Source: Saprospiraceae bacterium (GTDB taxonomy: Bacteria > Bacteroidota > Bacteroidia > Chitinophagales > Saprospiraceae). From it: a stretch of 64,000 nucleotides of DNA. Position 1 is the stretch's first letter. Each line of letters starts with the position of its first letter. Both the position numbers and the translations under genes were made by a program. Below are positions 55,889-64,000 of the stretch, piece after piece. A model generated the notes under the pieces. The model searched no databases. It was not told where the DNA came from and worked only from the letters and a program-made list of their open reading frames with translations. Location of the stretch: contig JADJVK010000001.1 of assembly GCA_016710625.1 (NCBI GenBank), positions 124,001-188,000 on the forward strand. Reading direction: 5' to 3'.

Positions 55889-57628
55889 ATGAAACTATCT
55901 AAAGTACTGATACTAGCATTAGCTGCTTCGGTGTTGTTATTAAGTAATTGTAAAAAAAGTACGGATACCTCAGTCGTAAAAATTCACCTTCCGGATGAAC
56001 CGGATAAATTACAGCCTTACTTTTCTTCCAATGCATTTTCTAGGCAAATCACAAGATTGTTGTTTTATACATTGATGGAGTTTGATTCAAAAACTTATCA
56101 ATATAGCCCATTATTAGCGAAAGCAGCTCCAACAATTGCCAAGGTGGACACCAATGCAAATTTGTTAAGCTTCACTTATGAACTTCTGGACGAAGCGAAT
56201 TGGGACAATGGAAAACCTGTGTTGGCTTCAGATTTTGAATTCACTTTAAAATTAATTTTAAATCCAAAAACAGCTGCTACTAAATGGCGACCATTTTTTT
56301 CTGGTGTAAAAAACTTTGTGATTGACCCCGCCAATCCAAAGAAATTTACCATTATAGCAGAAAATGATTTGTTGATGGCAGATGCATTTGGTTCTATTTA
56401 TGTTTTGCCAGAATATATTTATGATCCAAATGGGTTGATGAAAAAATTCAAGGTAAATGAATTAGCAGATGCTGCCACCGCCACCCAATTGGCTGAAAAA
56501 GAACCAGCTATCCAACAATTTGCTGATTTTAGTAATGATGTAAAATTCAGCAGAGCAGTGGGCTCAGTAGTTGGTGCTGGACCTTATGCCCTCGAACAAT
56601 GGGAGACAGGGCAATTTGTTCTTTTAAAGAAAAAAGAAAATTGGTGGGGAGATAAGGTAAAAAGAAGTATGTTGACTGCCATTCCGAATCAGTTGTATTA
56701 CAAAATATTGAAAGATGATGCGGCAACGATTGCTGAAATAAAAAATGGCAATTTGGATGTAGTGGGGTCTATCAAGCCTGATAATTTTATTGCATTACAA
56801 AATGATGCCGCAGTAAAAGAAAAGTATAATTTTGAAAATCCAGCGACTTTACAATATTCTTACTACGTTTTCAACACTAAAAATGATAAATTGGCTGACG
56901 TAAAGGTAAGAAAAGCAATGGCACACCTTTTGGATGTGGACGTCGTCATTAGCAAAGTGATGAAAGGATTTGCAAAGCCAGTGACTGGACCAATTTTGAA
57001 TACCAATCCATTTGCAAATAATACATTGAAACCCATAAAATACGACCCAGATCAGGCAAAAAATCTATTTGCTGAAGCAGGTTGGAAAGATTCTAATGGC
57101 GATGGTGTTTTAGATAAAACCATCAATGGAAAATTGACTGACTTGAAAATCCAATTGTTATATGCTCCTCAAGGTGCTGGAAAAGATGTGACTTTGATGT
57201 ATCAAGAAAACTGTAGGAAAGCTGGTGTAGTATTGGATATTGTTCCGAAAGATATGGCAGCAATCAAAAGTGAAGTGAAAACTAGAAATTTTGAAATGTA
57301 CCTGATGGCATCCGTTGCTGACCTCAGCACTCCCAATTTATTTCAGGCATGGCATCGGTCTTCCGATACTCCTGATGGCAGCAACACCTCTGGATTTGGG
57401 ACTCCAGAAACGGATAAAATGTTAGAAACTATAAGAGATACGAATGATGATAATTTAAGAAAAGATCTTTATCAGAAAATGCAACAGGCAATTTATGAGG
57501 ATCAACCTTATATTTTCATCGTAAATCCTACTGAAAGATTGGTGATCAACAAGAAGTTTCAACCCGTCACAACAATTAAAAGAACAGGTTTTGGAGGATA
57601 TTTAGAAGAAGCACTTGCTCCAAAATAG
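55889..57628 (+). CDS. Oligopeptide ABC transporter substrate-binding lipoprotein
   Basis: 579 aa, SBP_bac_5 (OppA/DppA) fold. A lipobox LLLSNC places the lipid on C21. LQPYFSSNAFSRQITRLLF and GPYALEQWETGQFVLLKKKENWWG are typical of the family, as is KVRKAMAHLLDVD near 340. It captures peptides or similar solutes outside the inner membrane. No permease or ATPase genes are next to it, so its transporter is elsewhere. It precedes batB by 12 bp, which may be transcriptional readthrough or a shared operon. Confidence 0.88.
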   Translation: MKLSKVLILALAASVLLLSNCKKSTDTSVVKIHLPDEPDKLQPYFSSNAFSRQITRLLFYTLMEFDSKTYQYSPLLAKAAPTIAKVDTNANLLSFTYELLDEANWDNGKPVLASDFEFTLKLILNPKTAATKWRPFFSGVKNFVIDPANPKKFTIIAENDLLMADAFGSIYVLPEYIYDPNGLMKKFKVNELADAATATQLAEKEPAIQQFADFSNDVKFSRAVGSVVGAGPYALEQWETGQFVLLKKKENWWGDKVKRSMLTAIPNQLYYKILKDDAATIAEIKNGNLDVVGSIKPDNFIALQNDAAVKEKYNFENPATLQYSYYVFNTKNDKLADVKVRKAMAHLLDVDVVISKVMKGFAKPVTGPILNTNPFANNTLKPIKYDPDQAKNLFAEAGWKDSNGDGVLDKTINGKLTDLKIQLLYAPQGAGKDVTLMYQENCRKAGVVLDIVPKDMAAIKSEVKTRNFEMYLMASVADLSTPNLFQAWHRSSDTPDGSNTSGFGTPETDKMLETIRDTNDDNLRKDLYQKMQQAIYEDQPYIFIVNPTERLVINKKFQPVTTIKRTGFGGYLEEALAPK

Positions 57629-57640
57629 TATATAGAAATT

Positions 57641-58642
57641 ATGTATCGCTTTGAGAATCCGAATTTTCTTTATTTTTTAATATTGATACTCATTCTTGCA
57701 ATAGCAATAGAATTGGTTAAATATTTTAAAACCAAAAAACTTGATAGTTTTTTCTCGAAAGAGAATCTAGGATTGTTATATTCTATTGACTATAAAAGAT
57801 TTAGGATAAAATATTTGCTGTGGCTATGCTCTGCAGCTTTGCTGATAGTTGCTTTAGCAAATCCGCAAAAAGGGGACAAGTTGATCGAGGTGGAATCCAA
57901 CCAAAGAGATTTGTTTATCGCATTAGATGTATCAAATAGCATGTTGGCAAATGATGTGGTCCCAAGCAGACTCGATAGAGCTAAACAAGTATTAATCCAA
58001 CTTATCCAGCAACTGGACAATACCCGATTTGGATTGGTACTATTTGCTGGAAAAGCCTATTTGCAAATGCCGCTCACCTCGGATATCAATGCAGTGATGG
58101 TATTTATTAAAAGTGCCAATCCAGATATGGTGGGGGTGCAAGGCACTTCCATTGGAGATGCAATCAGGCTGACGAAGAACACCTTAGATCAATCTGAAGT
58201 AGGTAAAAAAAGTATGATTTTGGTGTCGGATGGCGAAGATCATCAAGATGATTTCAAAGGAATATCTAGTAAAGCATCTGACCAAGGGATAAGTATTATT
58301 ACCTTGGGGGTCGGCACAGCAGAAGGTGGGCAAATTCTAATTGACAAAGGAGATTTCAAAGATTTGAAAAGAGATGAGAATGGGCAGCCAGTTATCACAA
58401 AATTTGATGATGAGACCTTAAAGTCTTTGGCGAAATATGGTGATGGTAAATATATCAACATCAGCTCTGATAATAATGCTGTGAATGAAATCAAAAGTAG
58501 TCTAACACATTTGGAATCAAGTAGTAAAAAAAGTAGATATACCACTTATGATAGCTATTTCCAGTGGCTAGTGGGTGCAGCATTTTTGATATTATTATTA
58601 GAAGTATTTATATCCAACAATAGAAAAACATTGCTTGCATGA
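57641..58642 (+). CDS. batB: BatB: von Willebrand A membrane protein
   Basis: 333 aa. Membrane helices at about 8-27 and 55-75, then a von Willebrand A domain (about 88-280) with a complete metal site D96-x-S98-x-S100 in ALDVSNSML, the threonine in QGTSIGDAIR and ILVSDGEDHQDD. A last helix near 310-327. The spacing and the MLANDVVPSRLDRAK stretch fit BatB better than BatA. Bat proteins form an envelope complex linked to oxidative stress. It overlaps batE by 4 bp (ATGA). batA is not next to it; a BatA-like gene lies at 15861. Confidence 0.88.
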   Translation: MYRFENPNFLYFLILILILAIAIELVKYFKTKKLDSFFSKENLGLLYSIDYKRFRIKYLLWLCSAALLIVALANPQKGDKLIEVESNQRDLFIALDVSNSMLANDVVPSRLDRAKQVLIQLIQQLDNTRFGLVLFAGKAYLQMPLTSDINAVMVFIKSANPDMVGVQGTSIGDAIRLTKNTLDQSEVGKKSMILVSDGEDHQDDFKGISSKASDQGISIITLGVGTAEGGQILIDKGDFKDLKRDENGQPVITKFDDETLKSLAKYGDGKYINISSDNNAVNEIKSSLTHLESSSKKSRYTTYDSYFQWLVGAAFLILLLEVFISNNRKTLLA

Positions 58643-59013
58643 AATTATTAATCAGTATAATATTGTTTTTCCCAATTGGTTTACTTGCACAAAGCATGGA
58701 AAAAAGTATTATCAACGAAGGTAATATAGCTTACAAAAACAAAAAATATGATGCTGCAGCTCAATATTATCAGAAAGCTACTAAAGAGCAAAACTTAACA
58801 GATATTTCAAAATACAATTTAGGGAATGCTCTATATCAGCTTGAAAAACAAGATGATGCAATCACTAATTACAATGATGCAATAAAAAATACTGAAAACA
58901 ACAATCTCAAATCAAAAGCATATCACAACATTGGGAATAGCTATTTTCAACAAAAAGCTTATGATAAAAGTGTAGATGCTTATCAACAATCCTCTAAAGT
59001 TGAAGCCAAATGA
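58639..59013 (+). CDS. BatE-like TPR protein, N-terminal part
   Basis: 124 codons as read. Signal peptide LLISIILFFPIGLLAQ, then TPR repeats (KYNLGNALYQLEKQDDAITNYNDAIKN, AYHNIGNSYFQQKAYDKSVDAYQQ). The as-read end SSKVEAK is wrong. Taking one C from TCCTC near 58990 joins QQS to LKLKPNDFETKKNLMLAKKM in the next segment (58976-59260). The whole would be a TPR protein of about 207 aa with a Gln-rich tail and a terminal KDW, as in other Bacteroidota BatE/BatC proteins. It is between batB and batD, as expected. Confidence 0.75.
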   Translation: MKLLISIILFFPIGLLAQSMEKSIINEGNIAYKNKKYDAAAQYYQKATKEQNLTDISKYNLGNALYQLEKQDDAITNYNDAIKNTENNNLKSKAYHNIGNSYFQQKAYDKSVDAYQQSSKVEAK

Positions 59014-59260
59014 TTTTGAAACAAAGAAAAATTTGATGCTGGCAAAAAAGATGCTCCAATTACAACAGCAGGAAAATCAACAGCAACAAAAACAAAATCA
59101 ACAACAAAAACAGGACCCTCAAAACCAACAGAAACAACAAAAAATGCCTGAAGATGAAGCCAAACGACTCATGCAACTCATGGACGAACAAGACAAAAAG
59201 ACCCAAGAAAAAATTAGAAAAGGGACTCCAAAAAATGGAAGAGCCAGCAAAGATTGGTAA
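58976..59260 (+). CDS. BatE-like TPR protein, C-terminal part in another frame
   Basis: 94 codons beginning near LKLKPNDFETKKNLMLAKKM, which is the last TPR helix pair of the same protein; the ATG at 58976 is in TPR sequence and not a natural start. A Gln-rich tail (QQQENQQQQKQNQQQKQDPQ) precedes PEDEAKRLMQLMDEQDKK and a terminal KDW. Together with 58639-59013 it forms one frameshifted gene. The Gln run is a region prone to base-count errors, but the lesion itself is upstream at about 58990. Confidence 0.7.
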   Translation: MLINNPLKLKPNDFETKKNLMLAKKMLQLQQQENQQQQKQNQQQKQDPQNQQKQQKMPEDEAKRLMQLMDEQDKKTQEKIRKGTPKNGRASKDW

Positions 59261-59319
59261 TTTTAAATAAAATGAAAGTAAATCCTTAGTCTAAAATTTT
59301 ATTCAACTAGCTTTACTGC

Positions 59320-59350
59320 TTGAAAAATTTAATGGTTTCTGCTAATTTTG
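59320..59350 (+). promoter_or_regulatory. Promoter of the BatD genes
   Basis: TTG at 59320-59322 and TAATTTTG at 59343-59350, 20 bp apart, match the Bacteroidota consensus, 23 bp before the ATG at 59373. The two BatD genes may thus be expressed apart from batB-batE. Confidence 0.6.
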
Positions 59351-59372
59351 TGCTTTAATCAATACAAAGAAT

Positions 59373-59882
59373 ATGAAAAAATTATTTTTTCTTTTTTTAA
59401 TATGTAGTTCAGTTCAAATAATATTTGGGCAAAATGCACCCAAATTTGATGTTTCAGTAAGTACAGATTCTGTATTGTTAGGTAATCCGATAGAAGTTGA
59501 ATTTTTAATTGAAAATGGAAAATCTAAAGGATTTGAGCCTCCTCGTTTTGATGGATTTGAGGTATTGAGCGGTCCAAACCAATCTTCTAGCATTCAGATT
59601 ATCAATGGGGATATGAAACAAAAAGCTACTTATACCTATATTTTGGAGCCCAAAAATGTTGGGAAATATGAAATAAAACCTGCATCCATAATGATCGATG
59701 GGAAAGAATTTTTGACAAAACCCATCACAATATCTGTTTATCCCAATCCAGAAGGGATAAAACAAGAAATTCCAAACAAATCAAATGAACTAAATTTTGG
59801 CGACTGGAATGATATGCAAAGAAAAAAAGCTCCAATAGAAACACCTCCAGCTAAAAAAGAACGTAAAACTATTAAAATATAA
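59373..59882 (+). CDS. Single BatD-like N-terminal domain, secreted
   Basis: 169 aa. Signal peptide (FFLFLICSSVQIIFGQ). The body matches only the first beta-sandwich of BatD: VLLGNPIEVEFLIENGKSKGFEPPRFDGFEVLSGPNQ and KATYTYILEPKNVGKYEIKPASIMIDGKEF align with the same blocks of the next gene (ENVSRSFGYSYIIRPKSKGNLTIKAASIKVNNQWY). There is no membrane helix, and the tail ends in a basic stretch (KKERKTIKI). It therefore looks like a separate partner or duplicate of BatD. Confidence 0.75.
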   Translation: MKKLFFLFLICSSVQIIFGQNAPKFDVSVSTDSVLLGNPIEVEFLIENGKSKGFEPPRFDGFEVLSGPNQSSSIQIINGDMKQKATYTYILEPKNVGKYEIKPASIMIDGKEFLTKPITISVYPNPEGIKQEIPNKSNELNFGDWNDMQRKKAPIETPPAKKERKTIKI

Positions 59883-59898
59883 ACAACATTTTTAAAAA

Positions 59899-61491
59899 TT
59901 GAAACAAGCTGTTTTAGTTCTATTTCTATTGTGCTTCTCTTCTTTGGTTTTTGGACAATCGTCCATTACCTTCGATGCAACTGTGTCTAACAAGCAAGTT
60001 CCTATCGATGGCTATGTAGAAGTAAGTTTCACACTAAAAAATGGGGTTGGAACTGATTTTAAAGCCCCAGATTTTGAAGGATTTGATATTTTAAGTGGTC
60101 CCTCAAAGAGTATTAGCACCACTGTAATTAATGAAAATGTTTCTCGTTCTTTTGGATATAGTTACATCATTCGTCCAAAATCAAAAGGGAATTTAACCAT
60201 CAAAGCTGCCTCCATAAAAGTTAATAACCAGTGGTATAAAACAAATACAATTACTATAACTGCAATATCCAAACAAAATAAAATTGCAAGATCTGGAAAA
60301 TCAATCACACCAAAGGTTTTTTTAAGAGCAACTCCTTCTTTATCAAAAGCTTATGTGGGTCAGCAAGTGGTTTTGAATTATGAATTATTCTCTAATGTCC
60401 CAGTTCAGGATTTGAGATTGGAAAAGGAAGATGATTATAAAGGTTTTTTTGTAAAAAACAGAAATGTACAATGGACCTCCAATCAAACTGAAATCATTGA
60501 TAATGTAGAATATTTGAAATATACCATTAAAAAAGTTTCTTTATTTTCGCAACAAGACGGTATTTCGACAATTGAACCGCTGGAATTAACTGTTTTGGTC
60601 AGTATTCCAGATAGTGGCGACTCATTTTGGGGAATGGAAGAGACGAAGGAAGTCAAAGTAAAATCAACTGCAAATCAAATTGAAATTCTGAAAATTCCAG
60701 AAGTTACGGATGATAATTTCAATGGAGCAGTAGGGAATTATTCCACAAGTTTTCAACTCTCTCAATCAAATATCGCTTTAGGAAAACCGACTGTTTTGAA
60801 AATAACCGTAAATGGTGATGGAGACCCCAATCGGTTGTTTCCAACTTTTTTGAGTCCCTCAGATAGTTTTGATGTCTTCGAGCCTAAAATCACTGAAGAG
60901 CTATTCAAAGAAGAAGGAGAATATTTAATTTCTTCAAAATCAATAGAATACACAATTGTTCCAAAAAAAATAGGTACTTTCTCTATCGAACCAAATTTTG
61001 TCTATTTTGACCCATACAAGGGAGAATTTGCAAATAGTTCTTGCATAGTTCCGAAGATTCAGGTACAAAATTATAGCTTGAACACCTTAAATAAGGATAC
61101 AAAAACTACTAATAATAAATGGCTTATTGCCTTTTCTATCATAAGTCTAATAGCGGTGGCATCTTGGTTTACTTTTACTAAAATTTTAAAAAAATCAGAA
61201 AATTCTACTAAATTAGACAGCAAGTCTTTCCTAAACAAGCTTAATGATAAGTCAATGTCTTACAATGATTTATCGACGATTGTTCAAGAATTCCTTTGTA
61301 AAAGTTATGATATTCACACCACAGAATACGTTTCCAAAAATATAGCTACGCTATTGATTCAAAAAGGTATGGACGAGGTAAAAGCAAACAATTGGCAAAA
61401 TGTGGTGATGCATTTACAAGCTAATGTGTATGCACCGATTTATTCCTCTAATATTCAAGAAGATATTAAGCAAATTAGGAATTTGGTGTAA
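59899..61491 (+). CDS. batD: BatD family protein
   Basis: 530 aa. TTG start at 59899, 16 bp after the previous stop. Signal peptide (LVLFLLCFSSLVFGQ). Three beta-sandwich regions: about 20-125, 130-255 and 275-395; one membrane helix near 410-428 (WLIAFSIISLIAVASWFTF) and a C-terminal cytoplasmic helical region of about 100 residues. BatD is the periplasmic part of the Bat envelope complex. No frameshift. A convergent TlpA-like gene ends 4 bp away. Confidence 0.87.
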   Translation: MKQAVLVLFLLCFSSLVFGQSSITFDATVSNKQVPIDGYVEVSFTLKNGVGTDFKAPDFEGFDILSGPSKSISTTVINENVSRSFGYSYIIRPKSKGNLTIKAASIKVNNQWYKTNTITITAISKQNKIARSGKSITPKVFLRATPSLSKAYVGQQVVLNYELFSNVPVQDLRLEKEDDYKGFFVKNRNVQWTSNQTEIIDNVEYLKYTIKKVSLFSQQDGISTIEPLELTVLVSIPDSGDSFWGMEETKEVKVKSTANQIEILKIPEVTDDNFNGAVGNYSTSFQLSQSNIALGKPTVLKITVNGDGDPNRLFPTFLSPSDSFDVFEPKITEELFKEEGEYLISSKSIEYTIVPKKIGTFSIEPNFVYFDPYKGEFANSSCIVPKIQVQNYSLNTLNKDTKTTNNKWLIAFSIISLIAVASWFTFTKILKKSENSTKLDSKSFLNKLNDKSMSYNDLSTIVQEFLCKSYDIHTTEYVSKNIATLLIQKGMDEVKANNWQNVVMHLQANVYAPIYSSNIQEDIKQIRNLV

Positions 61492-61495
61492 TCCT

Positions 61496-62062
61496 CTATT
61501 GCAATTTCTTGATTTCATCTATCAAAGTATCCTCATCCCCAGGGATATACTTTCTTTTATGATAAATGATTTCTCCCTCCTTATTCAAAACAAAAACTTG
61601 AGGCAATCCATTTAATCCTCCTGGCATAACATATTTGAATTCTCTATTGAAATCGTGATAAGCATCAAATGGCCATTTTTCAGCTTTTACCCTATCTTCA
61701 AATTTTGTTGAATTCTCTAACCAATCTGTTGATATTGCATAAAAGTTAAATTTTGCCTCTTTTGTCCAAACAGCATATTTTCCTTTTATCGCTTCTAATT
61801 CCATCCTGCAAGGTCCACAAGTCGTCAGCCAAAACATTAAAATGGTGGGTTTGCCATTCTTTTTCAAAATCTTATTAGAAACAAATTCTTTTCCATCTGC
61901 ATTTTTTAAAGCAATATCGAAAGGAAATTTCTTTTCTACTTTACTCTCTGGCCTAGATGTCTCTTTTACATATTGTATTGATTGAGTAGAAGTAGCAGGG
62001 GATTGGCTAAATGAAGGAATAGCAAAAGCTACAAAAAACAAGATAGCATAAAATGATTTCAT
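61496..62062 (-). CDS. TlpA-like thiol-disulfide oxidoreductase
   Basis: 188 aa. Signal peptide (ILFFVAFAIPSFSQ, residues 7-20). Thioredoxin-like fold with the redox pair C82 and C85 in FWLTTCGPCRME. The cis-proline region reads GLPQVFVLNKEGEI. It acts in the periplasm to reduce or isomerise disulfides, perhaps in cytochrome c maturation or oxidative stress. It ends 4 bp from batD (convergent). Confidence 0.88.
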   Translation of the reverse strand: MKSFYAILFFVAFAIPSFSQSPATSTQSIQYVKETSRPESKVEKKFPFDIALKNADGKEFVSNKILKKNGKPTILMFWLTTCGPCRMELEAIKGKYAVWTKEAKFNFYAISTDWLENSTKFEDRVKAEKWPFDAYHDFNREFKYVMPGGLNGLPQVFVLNKEGEIIYHKRKYIPGDEDTLIDEIKKLQ

Positions 62063-62149
62063 AATAAAATTTAATTAGGTGTAAAATTATGGGATTTTAT
62101 TTAGTAAAGTCAATAGTAATGTGTTAATGAATATTTAAACTACGAAAGT

Positions 62150-63613
62150 TTATATCACTTGTTTGAAATCTTTTTTCCAATTATCCTTTTCCACTACGTA
62201 TAAAACGCCTAAATATATTAGGAACAAACAACTATGAATGAACAATTTAGGCAAAAGTCGCAAAGGGGGCAAAATGAGTGAAAATAAATAAAATCCAAAA
62301 GCTAGGCTGATATACCAAATAATATTTGCCACAGGATAAGAAATTTTATAATACTTCTGTCCCACCCGATAGCATAAAATCAACATTACAGCATAGCATA
62401 AAAAAGTTGCCCAGGCACAACCCATATAACCAATTTTGGGAATCCAATAATAATTGAAAAATATGGTAGTCGCTGCCCCGATAAGACTAATATACAAGCC
62501 GATTTTTGTCTTGTCTTTTATTCTATACCAAATGGATACATTATAATATAATCCCAAACATAGGTTTGCTAAAAGTAAAATGGGCACTACCCCAATCCCT
62601 TGCCAAAGTTTGGGATGAATCAAAATTCTTTTTAACAAATCCAAATAGAGCAAGGTGGCTAGCATCCCTATCGAAGCAACCAATGCAAAATATTTGGTGG
62701 CTAAAGCATATATTTTAGGAGCATTCTCATCGTTTTTGGATTTAAAAAAGAAAGGCTCAGCACCCATCCTATAGGCTTGAGTGAAGAGGGTAAGAATCAT
62801 GGTCAGCTTGTAGGCTGCTCCATATTCCCCCAGCAAAGCCTCATTTTTTGCTAATCCAAATGGGGACACCCATTTAAAAATACTTCTATCAAAAGTCTCA
62901 TTAATTATACCAGCCATTCCAACTACAATAAGGGGCCAAGAATAATCAAACATCGTTTTCCAAGTCTCCCAATCAAATAAAAATTTGCACTTCCGATATT
63001 CAGGCAATAATAAAATCAAAGTGGAAAAACTAGCTAATATATTGGAAATCAATATGTAACCGACTCCATATTTGGGTGTAAACCAACTTGGCGGTTCGCC
63101 ATGATTAGGTACCCACCACAGAAAATATAAATTGGCAAGCACATTTATCCCAATATTAAAAAGGCGAATAACCACAAATCTTTTGGCTCTATTTTCTAAT
63201 CGTAGCCGAGCCATTGGAATTTCTGCCAAGGCATCCAGAGACAAGGTAATTGCTATGAAACTGATATATTCTGGTTTTGCTTTAAACCCAATCGAAGTGG
63301 CAATCTGTGGGGAAAAGAAAAGAAGCAAAGTTCCAAAAATTAAAGTAGTACCCACAATTGACATCAGAGCTGTGTCATAAGTTTTATGCTTATTTTCATT
63401 GGCTCCAAATCTAAAAAAGGCAGTTTCGAAACGATAAGTAAAAATTACGATTAAGAAAGCGGTATAGGAATATATTTCTGTAACATTTCCAAATTCTCTT
63501 TTGTCCAACATAGTGGTATGTAGCGGCATGAGCAGAAAATAGAGCATTCTGCCGATAATACTACTAAGTCCGTAGATTAATGTGTCACCTGCAAGTTTTT
63601 TCAGTACTGACAT
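62150..63613 (-). CDS. Polysaccharide (O-antigen/lipid-linked oligosaccharide) flippase, MOP superfamily
   Basis: 487 aa, about 12-14 membrane helices. The N terminus MSVLKKLAGDTLIYGLSSIIGRMLYFLLMPL has the usual Wzx/MATE-like PST start, and a second half begins near WPLIVVGMAGIINETFDRSIF. It moves lipid-linked sugars across the inner membrane for surface polysaccharide. No glycosyltransferase genes lie beside it, although GT genes are found at 20.5-23.7 kb. Intact and normal in length. Confidence 0.88.
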   Translation of the reverse strand: MSVLKKLAGDTLIYGLSSIIGRMLYFLLMPLHTTMLDKREFGNVTEIYSYTAFLIVIFTYRFETAFFRFGANENKHKTYDTALMSIVGTTLIFGTLLLFFSPQIATSIGFKAKPEYISFIAITLSLDALAEIPMARLRLENRAKRFVVIRLFNIGINVLANLYFLWWVPNHGEPPSWFTPKYGVGYILISNILASFSTLILLLPEYRKCKFLFDWETWKTMFDYSWPLIVVGMAGIINETFDRSIFKWVSPFGLAKNEALLGEYGAAYKLTMILTLFTQAYRMGAEPFFFKSKNDENAPKIYALATKYFALVASIGMLATLLYLDLLKRILIHPKLWQGIGVVPILLLANLCLGLYYNVSIWYRIKDKTKIGLYISLIGAATTIFFNYYWIPKIGYMGCAWATFLCYAVMLILCYRVGQKYYKISYPVANIIWYISLAFGFYLFSLILPPLRLLPKLFIHSCLFLIYLGVLYVVEKDNWKKDFKQVI

Positions 63614-63695
63614 GGAAACTTTAAAGAAATTGAAATTGTTTTAAAATAAAATTCGGTTAAAGGTAATTAATTGAATTGATAGTTAAAAAATTAAT

Positions 63696-64000
63696 ATGAT
63701 GGACTATTTTAACGAAAGCGAATTAGAGGGCTACAAAAAAGAATTTTCCGAGTCAAAATTTTGGAATAAGATTACAAAATATGCTAAAAAAGCTGGTTTA
63801 AAAGTCGTTTATACTGCATTACTCTTGTTTTATGCCTTCAAAAGACCAGAAACACCATTTTGGGCAAAAAGTATCATCACTGGTGTCCTTGGTTATTTAA
63901 TTTCACCGATTGATTTCATTCCCGACCTTACTCCAGTTTTAGGATATACGGATGATATGGCGATGTTAGGATTTGGTCTTGCTACAGTTGCAGTTTATAT
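63696..64000 (+). CDS. YkvA/DUF1232 membrane protein, partial at window end
   Basis: The frame starts at ATG 63696 (a second ATG follows directly at 63699) and is open to the window edge, about 101 codons. The DUF1232 signature is visible: GVLGYLISPIDFIPDLTPVLGYTDD near residues 65-90, with a helix after it (MAMLGFGLATVAVYI). Small membrane proteins of this family are common and of unknown role. The 3' end lies outside the window. Confidence 0.8.
   Translation, partial: MMDYFNESELEGYKKEFSESKFWNKITKYAKKAGLKVVYTALLLFYAFKRPETPFWAKSIITGVLGYLISPIDFIPDLTPVLGYTDDMAMLGFGLATVAVY

Noticed and set aside
58976..59260. A separate Gln-rich protein with its own start
   Set aside because: Its first residues continue the TPR repeat of the upstream frame, so it is one gene with a frameshift, although it is listed by part.
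1..64000. tRNA, rRNA and CRISPR loci
   Set aside because: On reading both strands I saw no cloverleaf with a TTCGA-type arm, no rRNA segment and no repeat-spacer array. A tRNA or rRNA search program would settle this.

Overview
The window is AT-rich DNA from a Bacteroidota bacterium. Four independent signs point there: several secreted proteins carry type IX secretion system (T9SS) C-terminal sorting domains; there is a PorX-type response regulator with a PglZ domain, a regulator of that secretion system; Bat (Bacteroides aerotolerance) genes are present; and promoters match the Bacteroidota pattern TTG-N19/20-TAnnTTTG. I cannot name a genus. The style (T9SS, SprB-like repeat, DUF547, PaaG-like hydratase) fits an environmental Saprospiria, Chitinophagia or Flavobacteriia-like organism.

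Layout. 1-6.9 kb (minus strand): parts of large secreted T9SS proteins and an LpxD-like acyltransferase; the leftmost gene is disrupted. 7.1-12.1 kb (plus): a MerR-type regulator, a DUF547 protein, a PaaG-like enoyl-CoA hydratase, porX and an alpha/beta hydrolase. 12.2-15.8 kb (plus): a restriction-modification island with a cytosine-5 methyltransferase carrying an integrase-type arm DNA-binding domain and an MvaI/BcnI-like endonuclease, both broken by many short frameshifts. 15.9-23.7 kb (minus): an operon-like run of a GT39-like membrane glycosyltransferase, a methyltransferase-GT2 fusion, a DUF58 protein, a DMT permease, a VanY-like peptidase and a BatA-like von Willebrand protein. 23.8-25.9 kb: decaying duplicated genes for small secreted proteins. 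26-35.3 kb: recQ (frameshifted), pyk, sucA and a blaI-blaR1 pair with two clear palindromic operators. 35.7-42.2 kb: a TPR protein, hpt, an acyl-CoA synthetase, a double-OmpA protein and a thioredoxin-T9SS protein. 42.3-45.4 kb: a very AT-rich cluster of paralogous small secreted proteins, bounded on both sides by nearly the same terminator hairpin. 45.5-52.1 kb (minus): htpG, a DinB/YfiT-like protein, serC, dtd and an M1 aminopeptidase. 52.3-61.5 kb (plus): a large TolB-like beta-barrel protein with one in-frame stop, an oligopeptide-binding lipoprotein and batB-batE-batD. 61.5-64 kb: a TlpA-like thioredoxin, a polysaccharide flippase and the start of a YkvA protein.

The most notable feature of the window is the number of simple lesions. 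Reading across them restores a convincing protein in the 3' end of the hydrolase gene, the methyltransferase, the endonuclease, recQ, batE, the 25 kb repeat gene and the 44.4 kb gene (frameshifts), and in the 24 kb gene and the 52 kb TolB-like gene (single in-frame TAA codons). Many frameshifts sit in mononucleotide runs, so uncorrected sequencing or assembly error is a serious alternative to true gene decay. The best candidates for new biology are the arm-domain methyltransferase with direct repeats in its own promoter, the terminator-bounded family of secreted paralogues, and the BlaR1-like sensor in which a proline-rich segment and heptad-like repeats stand where a ligand sensor would be expected.
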